From contig CM049312.1 of NCBI GenBank assembly GCA_026874595.1, forward strand, positions 49,791,429 through 49,855,428: a DNA stretch of 64,000 nt, written 5' to 3'. The DNA comes from Sipunculus nudus (Eukaryota; Annelida; Sipuncula; Golfingiida; Sipunculidae). The notes under the pieces were generated by a model. The model was not told where the DNA came from and searched no databases. It worked only from the letters and a program-made list of their open reading frames with translations. Position numbers and translations under genes: made by a program. Shown piece by piece: positions 60,333 through 64,000 of this stretch. Numbering within the stretch: position 1 is the first letter of the stretch; the number at the start of each line of letters is the position of its first letter.

Positions 60333-62519
60333 TTAACGCGGAGCGGTTCGTTCAGTTCTCACACGTTTACGCTGGCCAGGTTTTTTGGCAATTGACGCTA
60401 CTTTCGGAATGAAGTAGTTTGCCTTTGTTGCCTTGATGGTATCCGAACTGGGTTTCGATGTGACTGAACGCAAAAATTGTCTGAAATGGCGCGTTTTTTC
60501 CTCCTCCGACAGTCTGCGCCAGTTGTTCTCAGGTACGAAGAACTTCTGAAAGCGTGGGCATAACACGAAGTCTCCGAGTCCGTGCAGACAGCGTCGCAGA
60601 TTCAGCATCTGAAGCTTCACTTCAGAATAGAGTGACTCTATGAGGTCTGGCAGCCTTTGAGATTTCCACTCTACTGCCAATTTCATCTGATGATTCACGG
60701 ATTCACTATTGTTGTTTGTCCAGATTTTTTGGTGATCATCTCTGCTGTGAGGCTTGCTGACATGTTCCAACAGAATGGGTTTCAGTTTCTCTTTGAAGTA
60801 GTCAACAAATTTAGGAAATTGTTGACATGATGACTCCAGTCTCTGTGCTTTTTCCTCAAATGTGAATGTGTCATTTGCTGCTGCTATGCCCTGTGTTCCG
60901 AAGATTTCATTTACAATGTTCAACCGGTCTTTATTAGTTGCCCCGACTCTATCTTGAAGGTAGCGACCGACATTGTCCTTCAAGTGTTTGGTACACAAAT
61001 ACCTTGTTGCTTGTGGGAACACACTATCTATGGCTTTGGTCAGGGCCTTTTCCTCATCACTGCCGATGCTTACTTCTGCTGCTGTTATTTCTGTGTCCAG
61101 ATTTCCCTTTATATGTGAGAGAAAGGAGTGGTATGAAGGATACGATCCATCCCAGTGTAAATAGAGGGGCCCGATCATGATGGGATGTTCCTTTGTGTCA
61201 TGTTTCATCACACGGAGATTTTTGTACACAATAGATGTGACATAACAGGCACCAAGATTGAAGGTCCGGTCTATTCCTATCACGTGGTCCGACTTAGAAT
61301 CAATGAAAGCGCGCAAGTCGGCCATTTGCTCATCTAGGTATAATATCACGCAAGGGGGTTTGCCTTTCTTATGCACGACCTCTTGTACATATGGATGACT
61401 GTTTACCATTGAGAAAACTTGTAGCAAGTCATCAGCAATGTTTTTTCCTGCCACAGACCCGGCTTTTCGTCGCTGGCGTGTTTTGGCGTCGGAAACCTGT
61501 TTCCTATTCCGTGGCAAACATGTGCTGTCATCGGCCTCATCAAGAAGTCGCTTGTATGCCTTTTTAGGGGCTTCATGCGCAACAGCTTCCTTTATCTTTA
61601 CCATAACATCTGGATGTGACCTGATGTACGGGTTTGATGGACCTTTCGAATTCCCGTGAGGCGCAGTTGTTGGGCTCTGTACGCCCGTGTATTCGACGAT
61701 AGCCACATCTGGTACGTTGGCGTAGGTAACAGGAATTTCCAGCCATGATACGCGCTTCTTGAATGTCGTATTCGCTGCCAAACAGGTGTAATACCGATGC
61801 ATTACAATAACTCGGTCTGGACTTGGTTGTGGTTCCAGTGGTACCCAGGTGATTTTTTTGTTTTGCTTTTTCCGAGTGCAGTACAGCCCTTGTTTCAAGT
61901 TCACTGTTTTCAGTTTTTGCTCTGATGTTACAACAAAGGTGGTGCTGGTAGTTGTTCCCTTTGTTCCAGTCCATGCCCCGCAGTCATCAGTGAAATTCAT
62001 ACGTTCTTGAGAACAATGTTTCTTCACATTTTCGGAGTTATCTATGATGAAGCGGGAATTTGATTTTGTGCCACTGGGAATTTTTCGAAGTATGTTGTTT
62101 CTATTTTCGGCGGCATCCAGGAAGGTTTGTAATATTTCCTCGGCTGTGAGTTGGACAAGGGTATTTGTAGAGACCTCTGTGGCGGTAAATTGTTTGTCAC
62201 TGGACAGTTTTTCAGGAGTTGCACTGTTGCTATCCGTGGGCTGTTCTCTCTGGGGTGTTTGTTTGTCACTGGACTGTTTTTCAGGAGTTGCACTGTTGCT
62301 AGCCGAGCGCTGTTCTCTGTGTGGTGTTGAATGGTCGTAGGGGTAGTCAAATATTAAATCTGAAACATCATGAATGTCGTTCTCTGTCAGCACTGGAGAT
62401 ATGGGTGGAATTGAATCTCTGAACGTTGATGCTATGTCCAATAGAGGTACAAAGTGGTTTGGCGACCATATCCTCGAATTTCTGGCGTCCGGACCCAACC
62501 GGGTCCACATTATCACCAC
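60333..62519 (-). CDS. MULE transposase domain with OTU C-terminal end
   Basis: 728 codons counted from an internal start, in the same phase as the upstream parts. Residues 10-29 (with SPNHFVPLL, His22) are the end of the OTU protease. Two near-identical ~30-residue repeats (SNSATPEKQSSDKQ at 74-87 and SNSATPEKLSSDKQ at 97-110) form a linker. The transposase core has Asp417 in VIGIDRTFNLG, Asp488 in IGSDEEKAL, the C-x2-H motif Cys509-His512 and Glu606 in TNNNSESVNH, the pattern of the MULE DDE domain. A basic C-terminal tail (KKPGQRKRVRTERT) may be a nuclear signal. Ends at a natural TAA. Confidence 0.88.
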   Translation of the reverse strand: MVIMWTRLGPDARNSRIWSPNHFVPLLDIASTFRDSIPPISPVLTENDIHDVSDLIFDYPYDHSTPHREQRSASNSATPEKQSSDKQTPQREQPTDSNSATPEKLSSDKQFTATEVSTNTLVQLTAEEILQTFLDAAENRNNILRKIPSGTKSNSRFIIDNSENVKKHCSQERMNFTDDCGAWTGTKGTTTSTTFVVTSEQKLKTVNLKQGLYCTRKKQNKKITWVPLEPQPSPDRVIVMHRYYTCLAANTTFKKRVSWLEIPVTYANVPDVAIVEYTGVQSPTTAPHGNSKGPSNPYIRSHPDVMVKIKEAVAHEAPKKAYKRLLDEADDSTCLPRNRKQVSDAKTRQRRKAGSVAGKNIADDLLQVFSMVNSHPYVQEVVHKKGKPPCVILYLDEQMADLRAFIDSKSDHVIGIDRTFNLGACYVTSIVYKNLRVMKHDTKEHPIMIGPLYLHWDGSYPSYHSFLSHIKGNLDTEITAAEVSIGSDEEKALTKAIDSVFPQATRYLCTKHLKDNVGRYLQDRVGATNKDRLNIVNEIFGTQGIAAANDTFTFEEKAQRLESSCQQFPKFVDYFKEKLKPILLEHVSKPHSRDDHQKIWTNNNSESVNHQMKLAVEWKSQRLPDLIESLYSEVKLQMLNLRRCLHGLGDFVLCPRFQKFFVPENNWRRLSEEEKTRHFRQFLRSVTSKPSSDTIKATKANYFIPKVASIAKKPGQRKRVRTERTAPR

Positions 62520-62552
62520 TGGATCAGCACTGGTGGAATTCGTTGGCAGGTA

Positions 62553-63047
62553 TCATGTAGACAAGATTCTGTGGACAATATCATCCGGTCCATTCACAGG
62601 CGGGTAAAACACGTCTATTGGGGATGATATCACGTTGGCGAGTGCTTGGAAAGTCCAGGCTGAGGAAAATCCACCGTCCGTGCAGCAGTCACGAAATGCG
62701 TCGTCGTATTTAGGTGAGAAGCTTGAAATATCTCCAACGTGTGACATATTTTGCAGCTCTGTACACCTTACTGCCATCTCTACAGCACATCGAACACGCA
62801 GCTCTGTTGCCAATGTTTCATTTCCCATTAAGTATACCGAGACGGCGTTGAAAAGGCAGTTTCCGTTGCCTGAGACTGCAACCGGCTGTCCGGGAACTTT
62901 ATATCCAAACGTGTTGCATCTTGTAAGGATGGCCCTTGCATCTTGGTCTGGATACAGGCGGGGATGGAATGATGAATCCTGTTGCGCAGAAAATTGGCTG
63001 TCTATCATAAGACCTTCCACTTTTGCACGGGATTTGAGGTCACCCAT
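62553..63047 (-). pseudogene. OTU-like cysteine protease part
   Basis: 164 codons before the TGA at 62553-62555. The catalytic Cys64 lies in SGNGNCLFNAVS, the usual OTU nucleophile motif; the conserved LR and SSAWTFQALANV follow. The partner His is beyond the stop, in the next open part (NHFVPLL), in the same phase. OTU domains hydrolyse ubiquitin linkages. In a transposon it may protect the transposase from degradation; that role is inference. Confidence 0.85.
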
Positions 63048-63134
63048 CTTCCTGCGTGTAACTTTATGAAGACGCTTAAGACTTCGCTCAAAGTCAAACT
63101 TTCCATCTTCGCCACTTGCACATTGCTTGCAGTA

Positions 63135-63323
63135 TTATGCCGCCGTCTCATTGGATAGTTCCTCTATCTGTCGACCTGTTAGTTCTAGACATCCTGCGTG
63201 GAACCAACAGATACACTTATCACAGTAAACTGTTTGGTCTTCACATTCTTCACTGCAGATACCGCAAGGCCATTTGGCCTGTTGAGGGCGTTTGCGTTTT
63301 CTGGTCATCTGTCGTGCGTACAC
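63135..63323 (-). pseudogene. PHD finger part
   Basis: 62 codons. Residues 20-47 have CGIC, YCDKC and WFHAGC, giving the first six ligands of a C4HC3 PHD finger; the last pair (CKQC) follows the TAA in the same phase. PHD fingers read histone tails, so it may steer integration or transposase binding on chromatin. The second Met (63308) before RKRKRP is as good a start as the first. Confidence 0.8.
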
Positions 63324-63508
63324 TGTAGATTTTCAGGATAGAATGGCAATGGGATCATGTACCCTGATTATATAGCCTAGTGGCATTTTAGATGTTTATT
63401 TAGGAGAAAGGCCCTTTGTCTTTACAACTGTGAACAAACAAGTCAATGAGTAACTACTCAGGGGTTAAGTTCTACTCATGATGTACTCATCAACTGTGAA
63501 TGTGCTCG
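63324..63508. other. Upstream flank of the MULE gene
   Basis: Likely promoter side of the transposon gene. A TATA-like GATTATATAG is present at 63366-63375 on the plus strand; no firm minus-strand promoter element is seen. Confidence 0.35.
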
Positions 63509-63692
63509 ACATCTGTTTATAGAAAAATGACAAACAACCAACGATGCTCTGATCTGATGTCTAAACAATCCAATTAACTCACGGGCGACTGAACACTGCG
63601 ACATCTGTTTATAGAAAAATGACAAACAGCCAACGATGCTCTGATCTGATGTCTAAACAATCCAATCAACTCACGGGCGACTGAACACTGCG
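63509..63692. repeat. 92-bp tandem duplication
   Basis: Two copies (63509-63600, 63601-63692) of a unit starting ACATCTGTTTATAGAAAAAT and ending CTGAACACTGCG, with two point differences. Lies upstream of the MULE gene and could belong to its terminal region. Confidence 0.97.
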
Positions 63693-63837
63693 ATGTCCAT
63701 TAAGGTTTTGATGTAGTTTATGAAAGATCCCCATTAACCACTGTAATCACTGTAATCACAACCATGACGTCTAAAGGCCAGAGGCTCAGGATTTGTAACA
63801 TCAGATGATATTACACAGCTGCATCAAAGATATAAAT

Positions 63838-63838
63838 A

Positions 63839-63905
<67 letters not shown>
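63838..63905. repeat. (AT)n microsatellite
   Basis: About 65 bases of AT repeat. Confidence 0.95.
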
Positions 63906-63910
<5 letters not shown>

Positions 63911-64000
63911 TCGGCATTAAAATATATATTTAACGTTTTATTTATCATATTCCTTAATATTGTATTCATGTTATTCATATTTATTTATAAATATATAAGT
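63906..64000. other. AT-rich sequence, nothing recognised
   Basis: No feature supported before the window ends. Confidence 0.5.

Larger units (their letters stand above)
60333..63323 (-). pseudogene. PHD-OTU-MULE transposase gene, one frame with two stops
   Basis: From 63323 to 60333 a single minus-strand phase (997 codons) encodes, in order: a PHD-type zinc finger (63135-63290, completed by YCKQC just beyond), an OTU-type cysteine protease (63047-62460) and a MULE transposase (about 61330-60600). Only two stop codons interrupt it, a TAA at 63135-63137 within the PHD finger and a TGA at 62553-62555 within OTU; there are no frameshifts. All key residues look intact, so inactivation is recent or depends on recoding or assembly error. 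Mutator-like transposases bind terminal repeats and cut and paste; OTU domains remove ubiquitin. PHD or protease additions are known in some Mutator groups. Confidence 0.88.

Overview
This is repeat-dense eukaryotic DNA, most likely from a bivalve mollusc. The evidence is AT-rich non-coding sequence full of long (AT)n, (CT)n and (GA)n runs, BEL/Pao, Gypsy and Penelope-like retroelements, a tRNA-derived SINE, and several copies of a tandem-repeat-cored element ending in AGCTCAGCTGA of a type I associate with bivalve genomes. No species can be named. There are no operons, CRISPR arrays or bacterial genes. The only host-gene piece I recognise with some confidence is a probable first coding exon of a SETD6-like lysine methyltransferase (57204-57374, +).

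Layout. 1-8.3 kb: AT-rich sequence with a SINE (265-551, -), a 292-bp TIR element (4796-5087), a 5'-inverted Penelope-like fragment (5166-5570, +) and two hammerhead-ribozyme-like motifs. 8.3-12.1 kb: a ~40-bp minisatellite interrupted by a 2.2-kb Helentron-like element, then a related element. 13.28-37.42 kb: one Ty3/Gypsy-type retrotransposon on the minus strand, recognised by LTRs, PBS, PPT and a 5-bp target duplication GGTTG. It was split by a 3.6-kb TIR element in its integrase region, a BEL/Pao element (5-bp duplication AAGAG on +) and a 360-bp MITE in one LTR (8-bp duplication). An 8.11-kb tandem duplication then copied most of the BEL together with adjoining Gypsy sequence. All these coding regions are broken.

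37.4-46.6 kb: a decayed gag fragment and three Helentron-like elements of different length and orientation that share the palindrome GGTGGCGCCACC in their repeat units. 46.6-49.5 kb: mostly featureless apart from a possible membrane-protein exon. 49.5-55.5 kb: two head-to-head arrays of a ~170-bp satellite around a 1.3-kb core, like a foldback element. 55.6-57.1 kb: a TIR element with a 9-bp target duplication and a Ulp1/C48 protease fragment, inserted about 130 bp upstream of the SETD6-like start codon. 60.3-63.3 kb: a Mutator-like (MULE) transposon gene on the minus strand coding PHD finger, OTU protease and MULE transposase in one reading frame, interrupted by only two stop codons.

The most interesting points are the PHD-OTU-MULE gene next to a second element carrying a SUMO-protease-like domain, the fully datable nested retroelement stack, the foldback satellite structure, and the terminal palindromes of the Helentron-like family, where one copy shows a paired (compensatory) change.
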